Assembly: GCA_036702975.1 (NCBI GenBank)
Contig: DATNPX010000056.1
Span: 201,736-265,735, forward strand
Origin: DATNPX01 sp036702975
Lineage (GTDB): Bacteria > Cyanobacteriota > Vampirovibrionia > Obscuribacterales > Obscuribacteraceae
Direction of reading: 5' to 3'
Length of the DNA: 64,000 nt
In this document: positions 46,070 to 54,193 of the stretch, piece by piece
How the letters are laid out: each line of letters begins with the position of its first letter
Numbering within the stretch: the stretch's first letter is position 1
Notes under the pieces: model-generated
The model's database searches: none
Seen by the model: the letters and a program-made list of their open reading frames with translations, nothing else
What the model was told of the DNA's origin: nothing
Made by a program: the position numbers and the translations under genes

Positions 46070-46528
46070 ATGTTAAAGCTAATAACCAGTCAATTAGAAT
46101 TTGAGGAGCTAGTAAACCGAACGTCCTGGCACGACGCTTACTTGAGGGCAGTACACTATGCCGCGCAGAGATATCAGCTCGATGATGGCTCAACCATTCA
46201 TCGAAGCGGATCGCTGGTGCAGATCTTGCTTGCATGCCCGATGGAACGTAATGTATTGGAGCTAGCAGCCTTTGAACTAAAATCGTTGTCAGTTAAGCCA
46301 GAATTAGATCTTGAGTGCCCGAAATCGGCAGCAATTCAGCGGCGAATGACAGAAGCGGATTTTGGTGGATTCGAACTGATTTGTGGCTGTATTGGCTTTA
46401 GAAAACTGCCTGAAAATGCGGCTAGTGAGCTACTTTCCTTCAGCGAAGAGTCCATTTATAACGGAAGCGATTTAGCGCCCCCCTACAACATAGACTGGCG
46501 AGCAGCATTAGACGCCTCCTTACATTAA
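46070..46528 (+). CDS. Candidate immunity protein B
   Basis: A soluble ~150-residue protein with FEELVNRTSWHDAYLRAV near the N-terminus. The (S)WHDA motif near the start and alternating strands (GSLVQILLACP, FELICGCIGFRKLP) resemble small alpha/beta immunity proteins, but no family is assigned. It lies 66 bp after tip B. ATG 46070 has AGGA 8 nt upstream; an ATG at 46055 is also in frame. Function is inferred from position. Confidence 0.5.
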   Translation: MLKLITSQLEFEELVNRTSWHDAYLRAVHYAAQRYQLDDGSTIHRSGSLVQILLACPMERNVLELAAFELKSLSVKPELDLECPKSAAIQRRMTEADFGGFELICGCIGFRKLPENAASELLSFSEESIYNGSDLAPPYNIDWRAALDASLH

Positions 46529-46583
46529 GGTCGATCCGAGGGCCAGGTAAGCGTTCGTAATACGCACGCAAATGGGCCTCAAC

Positions 46584-46630
46584 CTTTAAAAAAGAGCATT
46601 GCCCGGCACGGACAGTGCTCTTTTTTAAAG
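46584..46630. terminator. Bidirectional terminator hairpin upstream of recombinase 1
   Basis: TTTAAAAAAGAGCATTG pairs almost perfectly with CAGTGCTCTTTTTTAAA around a short loop. A-tract on the left and T-tract on the right give an intrinsic terminator in both directions. A near-identical element precedes recombinase 2. Confidence 0.8.
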
Positions 46631-46761
46631 GACCATATATGACTTCACGAGCTGGCAATTAGAATTCAAAAACTGTTTGTCGCGGCTTTGCATCGCTCAT
46701 ATTGTATTACCGTTGTTAAATATTTTCAGCTAGATTTTATTTGGTGACCTCCGCGCATGGT

Positions 46762-46849
46762 GGTACTATATGCGAAGGCGCGCTTAGTGCATTAGTTTAT
46801 TTCGTAAGTGGCAAGTTTTTCTCTTGTGCGCCAGTTTCAAGCATAGGAG
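46762..46849 (+). promoter_or_regulatory. Structured leader of recombinase 1
   Basis: GGTACTATATGCGAAGGCGC matches the likely -10 region of the other two recombinase genes. Segment 1 GGCGCGC (46777-46783) can pair with segment 2 GTGCGCC (46826-46832). Alternatively CTCTTGTGC (46821-46829) pairs with GCATAGGAG (46841-46849), covering the AGGAGG Shine-Dalgarno. G-U pairs replace G-C or A-U pairs seen in the other leaders, so pairing is kept despite changes. Confidence 0.6.
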
Positions 46850-46857
46850 GATGGCTC

Positions 46858-48120
46858 ATGCCAAAGATCACCGCTAAATTTATTGAATCTGGTATCACTT
46901 TTCCGACCACGGGCCAACTTATCGTTAGAGACGATGAGTTGAAAGGATTTGGTCTCCGCGTAACGAAAGGTAGAGTCGCTTTCGTAGTCGAGTATCGAGT
47001 CGACGGGAAGTTCAAAAGAGTCACTATAGGTCATTACAAAGAAATGACAGCCGACGAAGCTCGCAGACAAGCTCGGCAAATACTAATGGGCACCGTGAAA
47101 CCAAAAGCCGTCACACCAAAACAATCAGCGATCACTCTGAATCATGTCTTTCAAAAGTTTATGGCGGTTAGAAGATTGCGTCCCAATACAGTGCGCACTT
47201 ATACGCTGACGACAAAGCGGTGCATTGGAGACTGGCTAAGTCTACCCGTAACAGCGATAACTCGAGACATGATCTTAGAAAGGCACCAAAAGCTAACGCA
47301 TGTCACAAAACAAGGCACGTTGGGGCAAGTGCAAGCGAACATATCAATGAGAATTCTAAGAACAGTCCTGAACTTCGCCGCCAGTAACTTCGAGACAGCC
47401 GATCAACAACCAATTATTTCGATAAATCCAGTAAGCACTTTATCAAAAAACAGATGCTGGCACCGCGAGAGAAGAAGACGAGTCATAGTTCCAGATCATA
47501 AGCTAAGCGACTGGTACCGCGCCGTCATGTCTTTGAGACAAATCTATATTCGTGATTACTTGCTGCTCTTGATATTGACTGGGCTCAGACGGACAGAAGC
47601 TTCTACCCTGCGCTGGAGTGACATCGACTTCAGTGGTCGAACCATCACGATTCGAGCCGATGTCGCAAAAAACAAGCAAGAGCATTGCATCCCGTTGAGC
47701 GATTTTCTGTTGTTGTTACTGCGTCATCGAAAGGAAAACAGTAGAAGTGATACAGACTACGTGTTTCCAGGTCGCCGAGGTGGTCCTCTGGTCGAACCCA
47801 AATTGGGAGTTTTGAAAGTTGTCGAAAGAAGCGGTTGCAGCTTTGTGTTGCACGACTTGAGGCGCACTTATATAAGCATGGCTGCTAAGCTTGGCATACC
47901 GCATCATGTGATCAAAAAACTTGTCAATCACGTTGCTTCATCGGATGTGACAGACGGATACGTCGTCATTCAAGTTGATCAGTTAAGAGAACCGATAACT
48001 CAGATCAATAATCGCTTTCTGACGTTATTTGGCTGCCACCTTGCTGACTGGGAGAAAAACAATAAGATGGTTGGTCAATGGGTAGTGGGACGACGACAGC
48101 AAAACGACGAGCAACTCTAG
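46858..48120 (+). CDS. Tyrosine recombinase/integrase 1 (intact)
   Basis: 420 residues. The N-terminal arm-type DNA-binding domain has LKGFGLRVTKG and ADEARRQARQIL (as in DUF4102-type integrases). A SAM-like core-binding domain follows (FMAVRRLRPNTVRTYTLTTK). The catalytic domain is complete: R244 (TGLRRTEA), Lys in VAKNKQEH, H332-R335 (LHDLRRT), H358 (LVNHV) and nucleophile Y368 (TDGYVV). It catalyses site-specific recombination through a 3'-phosphotyrosine. ATG 46858 sits behind AGGAGG and fits the conserved MPKITAKFIE start. It lies between immunity B and tip C; the likely substrate is the tip core or a flanking att site. Confidence 0.95.
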   Translation: MPKITAKFIESGITFPTTGQLIVRDDELKGFGLRVTKGRVAFVVEYRVDGKFKRVTIGHYKEMTADEARRQARQILMGTVKPKAVTPKQSAITLNHVFQKFMAVRRLRPNTVRTYTLTTKRCIGDWLSLPVTAITRDMILERHQKLTHVTKQGTLGQVQANISMRILRTVLNFAASNFETADQQPIISINPVSTLSKNRCWHRERRRRVIVPDHKLSDWYRAVMSLRQIYIRDYLLLLILTGLRRTEASTLRWSDIDFSGRTITIRADVAKNKQEHCIPLSDFLLLLLRHRKENSRSDTDYVFPGRRGGPLVEPKLGVLKVVERSGCSFVLHDLRRTYISMAAKLGIPHHVIKKLVNHVASSDVTDGYVVIQVDQLREPITQINNRFLTLFGCHLADWEKNNKMVGQWVVGRRQQNDEQL

Positions 48121-48140
48121 CTAGCCACACCGAGATGACC

Positions 48141-48170
48141 AAAAGAGCCACTGTATGCGGTGGCTCTTTT
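48141..48170 (+). terminator. Intrinsic terminator after recombinase 1
   Basis: AAAAGAGCCAC pairs with GTGGCTCTTTT around an 8-nt loop, with a T-run at the 3' side, about 20 bp after the recombinase stop. The same hairpin recurs after the recombinase scrap near 61.4 kb. Confidence 0.85.
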
Positions 48171-48499
48171 GTTTCGAGCGTCCACTACATCTACTCATCC
48201 ATACTTCCGCTTAGCAGCAGCGCTTCGCTGAACGCTTTCGTGCATACAAAAGCTATACACGCAGGCATTGACGCTCAACCATAAAAAGGCATACGATGAC
48301 AGGCTTTTGGGACTCGACGCGGTGTTCCAGTGTCTGACTTCAAACTATCAGTGCATACAAATTCTATACACGAGACGTGTTGCTCGATGCAATGCTGCAG
48401 TTTGGGAAACGCAGATTCAATGTCACGTGCCACAAATAGGCGTTCTTTGGACGCACCTTAGGCGGTGTCAGAGTCAAAACTAACAATCGCCGGATAAAG

Positions 48500-48544
48500 A
48501 TCAATTACCCGGGGTCTGGAAATTACTCGCAATTTACGTTTGAT
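48500..48544 (+). repeat. Tip core, copy C
   Basis: Encodes INYPGSGNYSQFTFD. Preceding codons NNRRIK are as in copy B. Contains AAATT-ACTCGC-AATTT, a short inverted repeat with a 6-bp spacer, the size of a tyrosine-recombinase crossover core. Confidence 0.85.
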
Positions 48545-49519
48545 CCGTACGGCAAGATCGTGAAAATTGTAGAAGCTACTGGCGGATCTATAACCTCAAC
48601 CAAGCAATTTGTTTGGGCTTCTGGTGCTATGAAAGAAGGTAGAGACGCCAGCGGCAATGTATTGAGTAAATATTTCACAACAGGCCAAACACTCAGTGGC
48701 ACGAGCTATTTTTACAACAAGGATGTTCTTGGTTCGATACGAGAGATGACTGATAGCTCCGCGAACATCCAAGCACAGTCAAACTACGATCCTTTCGGAC
48801 GAGTTTCACAACTGCAAGGAGCACAGTTCTCTGATTTCCAATATGCTGGATACTATTTACACAGACCCAGTGGTTTAGCTTTAACTCTTGCTCGAGCATA
48901 TTCCAGTAGTTTTGGTCGTTGGATAAATCGCGACCCGATTGGCGAGGCTGGCGGAGTGAACATGTATACGTATGCCTTAAATGAGCCAATGAGCATTTCG
49001 GATCCGTCTGGACTGGCGCCGCCGCCACTTAGTACACCATATGCAGGAGAGATCGTTCCCCTTCCAAATCTATTGAAAAGGTTGGGTCTCGATCCAGATT
49101 CAGGCGCTTTGAATGATGGCTGTATCGCGCTTGTCCAACTGTATCAAGACCAAGCTCCTTTTCATTGGTATCCAGAACACTGGCCGAATACTGCTTGTTT
49201 TCTAGATAGAGGAAAAGCCGAAGGATATAAGTGTCCTTGCCATACGACGCCCCTTGTGTTCGGGAAATATGGGCCGAATTGGCCCAGTGGGCAAGCCCCC
49301 ACACCTGATCCTCAAACGGGACAGATACCAAACAATTCCATGAGCTACACCGGTGGAAATTTTGACTATTTGATAGACTTTGGAGGTAATACATTCGCGG
49401 GCTTGAATAATGGCGCGAGTAAAGGGCCGCAATACGGTAAGATTTCACATACATGTCCTGCTAATCCTTGGCCCAACGGAGCAGGAATGTGGTGCGTAAC
49501 CTGCGTATCTTCAAAATAA
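48500..49519 (+). CDS. Orphan Rhs tip C with toxin-like C-terminus
   Basis: Open from the core with no start; a TAG lies about 20 codons upstream of the core. It shows the full tip pattern (VLGSIREMTDSSAN, DPFGRVSQLQGAQ, FGRWINRDPIGEAGGVNMYT, DPSG). The specific ~165-residue end contains DGCIALVQLYQDQAP, CPCHTTPLVFGKYG, YDYLI-like FDYLIDFGGNTF and a closing WCVTC. A papain- or amidase-like fold with the Cys in DGCIALV is conceivable but unproven. The following secreted protein suggests an envelope target. Confidence 0.75.
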   Translation: MNYPGSGNYSQFTFDPYGKIVKIVEATGGSITSTKQFVWASGAMKEGRDASGNVLSKYFTTGQTLSGTSYFYNKDVLGSIREMTDSSANIQAQSNYDPFGRVSQLQGAQFSDFQYAGYYLHRPSGLALTLARAYSSSFGRWINRDPIGEAGGVNMYTYALNEPMSISDPSGLAPPPLSTPYAGEIVPLPNLLKRLGLDPDSGALNDGCIALVQLYQDQAPFHWYPEHWPNTACFLDRGKAEGYKCPCHTTPLVFGKYGPNWPSGQAPTPDPQTGQIPNNSMSYTGGNFDYLIDFGGNTFAGLNNGASKGPQYGKISHTCPANPWPNGAGMWCVTCVSSK

Positions 49520-49560
49520 ATAGCTTGCGCAGTTTAGTTTTTGCGAAGTGAGGAGTTTGT

Positions 49561-50130
49561 TTGATTCAAATATTGTTGATTCTTTTTGCGATCGTGGTAT
49601 CTATCGCGACATTAGCCTTCCCAGTCCAAGGCTCAAACGTCGAGCGATGTAATTTAGCGAAAAGTGTGGGCAAAACTGTCACCGTAACTGGCACTTTTAG
49701 GGAATGGGGACCAGACATCTGTGTAAATCAAGATCCAAGATGCTGGATTCACATTGAACCTTGGATTGTCGGACCGGAAGGAAAAGTAGTTCAGTTTTAT
49801 ACCTATAAGGGCGTCCAAGGATCAAACGAAATCAAAGATTGGTCTGTTCGAACTAAAAACAGAAAAGAAATGACTAATTCCGAAGCTGCACCACTGATCG
49901 AAAAGCTCAATTATCACTCATTGAAGGAAGGTGAGCTGGTGACAGCGACCGGTAGACTCTGCCGCTTTATCGCAATTCGCAAGAAGCATGGCTCACTTCA
50001 ATGCCCTGTGCCGCACGCGGGACCAGATAGCTACTACTTCTTTTGTGTCGATGAAGTAGTCATCTCACCAACTCCAACACATCAAAGTGCTGGAAATATA
50101 GGACCTGGCTCTTCTCAGCGATCTAAGTGA
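49561..50130 (+). CDS. Candidate immunity protein C, exported
   Basis: The N-terminus is a signal sequence (ILLILFAIVVSIATLAFP). The mature part has an OB-like pattern (GKTVTVTGTFREWGPDICV, EGELVTATGRLCRFIAIRKK) with paired Cys residues. TTG 49561 is well placed after GAGGAG. It starts 41 bp after tip C. A periplasmic immunity protein implies a toxin active in the cell envelope; this is inference from position and the signal. Confidence 0.55.
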   Translation: MIQILLILFAIVVSIATLAFPVQGSNVERCNLAKSVGKTVTVTGTFREWGPDICVNQDPRCWIHIEPWIVGPEGKVVQFYTYKGVQGSNEIKDWSVRTKNRKEMTNSEAAPLIEKLNYHSLKEGELVTATGRLCRFIAIRKKHGSLQCPVPHAGPDSYYFFCVDEVVISPTPTHQSAGNIGPGSSQRSK

Positions 50131-50170
50131 TCAGGACGTGCTCAGCCATCCGCTTACGCTATGGCATTAA

Positions 50171-50211
50171 AAGCATGCTAGGCAACTCTTTGCGCAATAT
50201 CACTCGTTTGC
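50171..50211. repeat. Intergenic repeat (pair with 58800-58840)
   Basis: AAGCATGCYAGGCAA, then TTGCGCAATATCACTCGTTT, occurs here after immunity C and again at 58800-58840 after the Clp_N gene. Both copies lie between an immunity gene and a recombinase module, so they may mark one end of the mobile unit. Confidence 0.6.
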
Positions 50212-50272
50212 GTGCCCTGAACGCGCGAGAAGACAAATAATATGAGTGTCGCTAGGCTGCGTTGTTAATCAA

Positions 50273-50321
50273 CCTTAAAAAAAGAGCATTGTCTGGCACA
50301 GACAATGCTCTTTTTTTAAGG
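50273..50321. terminator. Bidirectional terminator hairpin upstream of recombinase 2
   Basis: CCTTAAAAAAAGAGCATTG and its perfect complement flank a short loop, giving a stem of over 20 bp with A- and T-tracts on the two sides. It is homologous to 46584-46630. It isolates the immunity gene from the recombinase in both directions. Confidence 0.85.
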
Positions 50322-50504
50322 ACCAGGATGGTCTCACCAGCTCGCAGCTAGATTCAATTTATTTTCGCCATTGCCGCATTACCGGCTGATGGTGTAAGTG
50401 TTCTGACAAACCATCCTTGGCACTATTTAATACCGCAATATCGATCACTACTACATAAAACAAACTACTTCGGCGAAATATAATTTGCAATATTCACGCT
50501 TGTT

Positions 50505-50596
50505 GATACTATATATGGAGGCGCATCAATACTAATTCATTATACAAATAGCAACGATAAATTCTTCTCTTATGCGCCAATTCCCACGCATAGGAG
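50505..50596 (+). promoter_or_regulatory. Structured leader of recombinase 2
   Basis: GATACTATATATGGAGGCGC is the likely -10/start region. Segment 1 GGCGCAT (50520-50526) is complementary to segment 2 ATGCGCC (50572-50578). The alternative hairpin CTCTTATGCG (50567-50576) with CGCATAGGAG (50587-50596) hides the ribosome-binding site. The two structures exclude each other. Confidence 0.65.
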
Positions 50597-50604
50597 GAAA
50601 TTCG

Positions 50605-51858
50605 ATGCCAAAGATTACTGCCAAGTTTATTGAAGGGAAAGTCACGTTTCCAATCACTGGACAGATAATTATCCGCGATGATGAATTGAAGGGCTTCGGT
50701 TTACGGGTAACTAAAGGACGCATTACTTTCGTAGCAGAATGCACGGAGAACGGAAAGCGTCGGAGGATTACTCTCGGTCGTTATGGAACCATAACGCCAG
50801 AAGAGGCTCGCTCTAAAGCACGAAAATTGCTGTCAGGAACTGTTCTCACACAGACACCTGAATCTAAGTCATCAACTGTTACTCTGAAAGAGGTCTTTCA
50901 GAAATTTTTAGCGCTTAGAAAGCTGCGCCCAAATACCATTAGAAATTACACGCAAGTGACTAATCGGTGCTTAGGAGATTGGCTTGATTTGCCTGTTACC
51001 AGCATAACGCGGGACATGATTCATTCGCGGCATCAAACGCTAACGCGGACTACCAAACACGGCACGTCTGGTCAAGTGCAGGCAAACATGACTATGAGGA
51101 TACTGAGAACCCTGCTGAACTTCGCGGCCAATAACTTTGAGACGGCGGACGCTCAGCCCATTATCACCTTGAACCCAGTAAGAACGCTATCGCAAAATAG
51201 AGCATGGCACCCCGAGCGGCGAAGGCGCATCATAATACCCGACCACAAGTTAGGTGACGTTTACCGCGCGATAATGTCTTTAAGACAAATCTACATTAGA
51301 GATTATTTGCTGCTTTTGATGTTGACCGGTCTGAGGAGAAAGGAAGCTTCGACTCTTCTCTGGAGCGATGTCGATCTTGAAGCTCGGACGATCACAATTC
51401 GCGCAGAGGTTGCCAAAAACAAACGAGAACATTGCCTTCCGCTGACAGATTTCTTATGCCTGCTATTGAGCCATCGCAAAGAAAATCGCAGGCATGATAA
51501 CGACTATGTGTTTCCCGGCCGACGAGGAGGCCCGCTAGTTGAGCCAAAACAAGCCGTTTGTCGCGTTATTGAAAAGAGCGGTTGCAATTTTGTTTTGCAC
51601 GATCTGAGACGCGGGTTTATAACGCAAGCCGCTAAACTCTCGGTTCCACACCACATAATCAAGAAGCTGGTTAACCACGTTGCGGCGAATGATGTCACTG
51701 ATGGCTACATCGTTATTGATACCGAGCATCTGCGCGACCCCATGGCTTTAATCAACAACAGATTCTTGACTCTCTTTGGCTGTAGCATTGCCGACTGGCA
51801 AAACAACAACCGGACAGTTGGGCAATGGGTACTTGGTGCCGGCCGGCGCAAAAATTGA
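50605..51858 (+). CDS. Tyrosine recombinase/integrase 2 (intact)
   Basis: 417 residues, the same architecture as recombinase 1 but clearly diverged from it and very close to the broken recombinase 3. The arm domain (LKGFGLRVTKG), core-binding domain (KLRPNTIRNYTQVTNRC) and full catalytic set are present: TGLRRKEA, VAKNKREH, LHDLRRG, LVNHV, TDGYIV. ATG 50605 follows AGGAGG. Between immunity C and tip D. Likely functional, controlled by the leader hairpin. Confidence 0.95.
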   Translation: MPKITAKFIEGKVTFPITGQIIIRDDELKGFGLRVTKGRITFVAECTENGKRRRITLGRYGTITPEEARSKARKLLSGTVLTQTPESKSSTVTLKEVFQKFLALRKLRPNTIRNYTQVTNRCLGDWLDLPVTSITRDMIHSRHQTLTRTTKHGTSGQVQANMTMRILRTLLNFAANNFETADAQPIITLNPVRTLSQNRAWHPERRRRIIIPDHKLGDVYRAIMSLRQIYIRDYLLLLMLTGLRRKEASTLLWSDVDLEARTITIRAEVAKNKREHCLPLTDFLCLLLSHRKENRRHDNDYVFPGRRGGPLVEPKQAVCRVIEKSGCNFVLHDLRRGFITQAAKLSVPHHIIKKLVNHVAANDVTDGYIVIDTEHLRDPMALINNRFLTLFGCSIADWQNNNRTVGQWVLGAGRRKN

Positions 51859-51884
51859 CCGTTCTTTACCGAACGCTTGCGGAT

Positions 51885-51914
51885 GACAGCCGCCCTTTTT
51901 TAAGGGCGGCTGTC
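51885..51914 (+). terminator. Intrinsic terminator after recombinase 2
   Basis: GACAGCCGCCCTT pairs with AAGGGCGGCTGTC around a 4-nt T loop. A diverged copy follows recombinase 3 at 55466-55496. The remaining bases up to the tip core at 52197 hold no gene; they are the conserved module tail. Confidence 0.75.
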
Positions 51915-52196
51915 AATTTCTACAAAGAGTTTTTTGCCAACTTGCTACATTTTGCTACAGAACATGAAAAGTATCGATTGCCAAAAGCCGGATAAAAACG
52001 GCATCTTAGTGAACTCAGAAATCGGTTAGGATGACACATCGACTCCGCTCGCTACAGATTTGATACAACTGAGATAATTCTCGTCAGAATGCCGAATCGA
52101 TGATACGAACTTTCGGAGCGAGATGTACTTGATGCCTGCACCTTTGATGGCACTAGAAGCGGTGTCACTGAGATTACCGAAAAACGCCAACTTTAG

Positions 52197-52241
52197 ATCA
52201 ATTACCCGGGGTCTGGAAATTACTCGCAATTTACGTTTGAT
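52197..52241 (+). repeat. Tip core, copy D
   Basis: Encodes INYPGSGNYSQFTFD, preceded by EKRQL and a TAG stop. The pre-core and ~280 bp further upstream match copy E. Confidence 0.85.
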
Positions 52242-53279
52242 TCCTTAGGGCGTCGGGCGATAATCAAGGAAACCACTGGGGGAACCACAACTAGTGTTCA
52301 ACAACTGGTCTGGTGCGGAGATCACTTGCGGGAATGCAGGGATGGCTCCGGCTCCGTAACAAAGCAGTGGTTTTCGCTAGGACAAACCTTGGGAAGCTCG
52401 AATTACTTCTACACCTGCGACCATTTAGCTTCGGTTCGTGTCGTCACTGACAGCACTGGTTCAGTGCAAGGTGAATTCCAGTTCGATCCGTTCGGAAGAG
52501 TGACTCAAACCGCGGGAACTGTTTCACCTGATTTTGAGTATGCAGATACCTACCACCATGCGCGTAGTGGTTTTCATTTAGCCATGTACAGAGTATACAA
52601 TTCTGCAAGCGCAAGCTTTCTAAATAGAGATCCGCTCAACGCTCCTGGTCAGCATACTTACAATTACGCTTTCCAAAATCCCATTAGCAATAGGGATACC
52701 TCGGGTCTTTCTCCGGAAACTTTTATTGTCTGGCACCAGGTCATGAATACTGGCTCCTATCATGGAAACATCGTGACTGTTGACGGCGATCAATTCACGG
52801 TTTACGCGGGCCGAGCATCCGGTGGTTTTCCAATCACGCACTTTGGTGGTGGACTTCATATCGGAATATCATCGGGCTCGGGCGGCTGGCCCGGCTATTC
52901 CGCCCTGTTTCCAGGTGGTTACACAATTCAACCGGTATCTCCAGGACCGGGCACAAGCCCCGCCGAACTTGCTTCAAATCTATCTGTGCTGGCTCACGCG
53001 AATCATGGATATTGGGGCTATTGGACTATAGGAAATAATAGCAACTCTATCGCGTACACACTTTTGCGCCTGTCCGGAGCGATCATTCCGAAACCGATCA
53101 AACCTGCTCCAGGTTTCGGGGACCTCATTCCGATGGGTTGGCCAGAGGGTGATTATCCTCCACAGGACGACTGCGGCGGGCAACCATACAAGCCGGGGCC
53201 GACAAATCAACCATGGAATCCTGGTAATCAGCCGACACTTAGAAATTATCCGTGGCCCGTTCAGTGGGGATTGGTCTGA
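52197..53279 (+). CDS. Orphan Rhs tip D with toxin-like C-terminus
   Basis: Open from the core; the codon immediately before it is TAG where the expressed rhs has CAG. Tip signatures: DHLASVRVVTDSTG, DPFGRVTQTAG, LNRDPLNAPGQHTYNY. The ~190-residue specific end contains WHQVMNTGSYHGNIVTVDG, HFGGGLHIGISSG and IGNNSNSIAYTLLRLSG. The order His then N-S-N-S with a following helix is a pattern I associate with permuted papain-like envelope toxins, with Ser in place of Cys; this is tentative. The Pro-rich terminus is unusual. Confidence 0.75.
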   Translation: MNYPGSGNYSQFTFDSLGRRAIIKETTGGTTTSVQQLVWCGDHLRECRDGSGSVTKQWFSLGQTLGSSNYFYTCDHLASVRVVTDSTGSVQGEFQFDPFGRVTQTAGTVSPDFEYADTYHHARSGFHLAMYRVYNSASASFLNRDPLNAPGQHTYNYAFQNPISNRDTSGLSPETFIVWHQVMNTGSYHGNIVTVDGDQFTVYAGRASGGFPITHFGGGLHIGISSGSGGWPGYSALFPGGYTIQPVSPGPGTSPAELASNLSVLAHANHGYWGYWTIGNNSNSIAYTLLRLSGAIIPKPIKPAPGFGDLIPMGWPEGDYPPQDDCGGQPYKPGPTNQPWNPGNQPTLRNYPWPVQWGLV

Positions 53280-53303
53280 TCTTTCGAAAGACGGAAATGT
53301 TAA

Positions 53304-53786
53304 TCAAGGATGTTGAACAAAGCCAAAATCATTGTCCAAACCATTCACTTCAAAATTAGAACCGAGATTGCTCTGCACAGCATCAGGTGGCACTAATACG
53401 ACCACACACGACGCAGAACAAGTAATGTCATAGATATCATCACGAACTGGTTCTATTGACCCTATAAGTTTTCCATTGCGGTGATTTTCATACATCGCTG
53501 CAGCGTTCTCTGCAAATTGCATCACCTTAATGCGACCGGAGGCACCTTGAATCGATAACTCATCATTGTTGGGGAATTGCCCATCGATATGCTTGCTCGG
53601 CCATTTGTCGAAGGCCCAAACTTGATAGGTTTTTTTTGCTAACTCGACCTTGTAGCCACCTGGCATCACAAGCTTCACTAGATGACTCTCACGAATGTTT
53701 GGACGTATCTGACTAGTTGTCAGAGCGACAATCGAAAGCGTTCCAATTGCACAACCTATCATGATAAGAATCCGGTTTCGCTTCAT
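53304..53786 (-). CDS. Candidate immunity protein D, on the opposite strand
   Basis: A 160-residue protein with one N-terminal membrane helix or signal (ILIMIGCAIGTLSIVALTTS) and a mostly beta periplasmic part (GGYKVELAKKTYQVWAFDKW, GRIKVMQFAENAAAMYENH). It converges on tip D with 24 bp between stops, unlike all other units where the partner is co-directional. AGGA precedes ATG 53786 by about 9 nt. It could be the immunity gene transcribed from its own promoter, or an unrelated insert; position and envelope location favour immunity. Confidence 0.45.
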   Translation of the reverse strand: MKRNRILIMIGCAIGTLSIVALTTSQIRPNIRESHLVKLVMPGGYKVELAKKTYQVWAFDKWPSKHIDGQFPNNDELSIQGASGRIKVMQFAENAAAMYENHRNGKLIGSIEPVRDDIYDITCSASCVVVLVPPDAVQSNLGSNFEVNGLDNDFGFVQHP

Positions 53787-54093
53787 GGCATTTTTTCCTG
53801 AACATTCTCACTAGTTCATTATACTTCTGCACCATCTATTGGGTGCGGGAGTGCCAGCCCGATATTTGGCATAGTTGAAATGAATTTGCGTTCGATTCCA
53901 GCGGAATGCGTAAAATTCCTGGACTTAGCCCGTTCCAAGATTGCTAGTTCGACGCCTAAAACATCGTTTTGACCAACCCTTTTAAAGGGCCACATACGGT
54001 TCCACGAGCTGGTGCTTGTGAATCTAACGCTGATGTATTTTACATAAAATAAACTATTTTGGCGAAATATAATTTGCACCATCCATCAATACT
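53787..54093. other. Gap with a degenerate terminator relic
   Basis: No gene. Around 53970-54020, CCCTTTTAAAGGGCC and CACGAGCTGG align with the sequences that flank the terminator before recombinases 1 and 2, but most of the stem is lost. From 54041 the sequence matches the recombinase 2 leader. Confidence 0.4.
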
Positions 54094-54185
54094 GATACCA
54101 TATATAGGGGCGCATCACTGTTAACGTATTTTACTAACAACAAGAATTAATTCTTCTCCTATGCGCCGATTCCCGCGCATAGGAG
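54094..54185 (+). promoter_or_regulatory. Structured leader of recombinase 3
   Basis: Segment 1 GGCGCAT (54109-54115) complements ATGCGCC (54161-54167). The alternative stem CTCCTATGCGC (54156-54166) and GCGCATAGGAG (54175-54185) is a perfect 11-bp helix over the Shine-Dalgarno with an 8-nt loop, the strongest of the three leaders. Confidence 0.65.
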
Positions 54186-54193
54186 GAAGTTCG

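Larger units (their letters stand above)
50452..52240 (+). repeat. Long direct repeat, copy 1 (recombinase 2 module)
   Basis: From the recombinase leader through the recombinase gene and its ~340-bp downstream region to the tip core, this segment is repeated at 54041-55822 with mostly scattered substitutions. The ~1.8-kb pair bounds tip D and immunity D, so homologous recombination between copies could delete or duplicate that unit. Confidence 0.8.

Noticed and set aside
46584..50321. Hairpins before the recombinases as integron attC sites
   Set aside because: They lack the attC consensus (no GTTRRRY core or unpaired bulges) and carry A/T tracts on both sides; bidirectional terminators explain them better.
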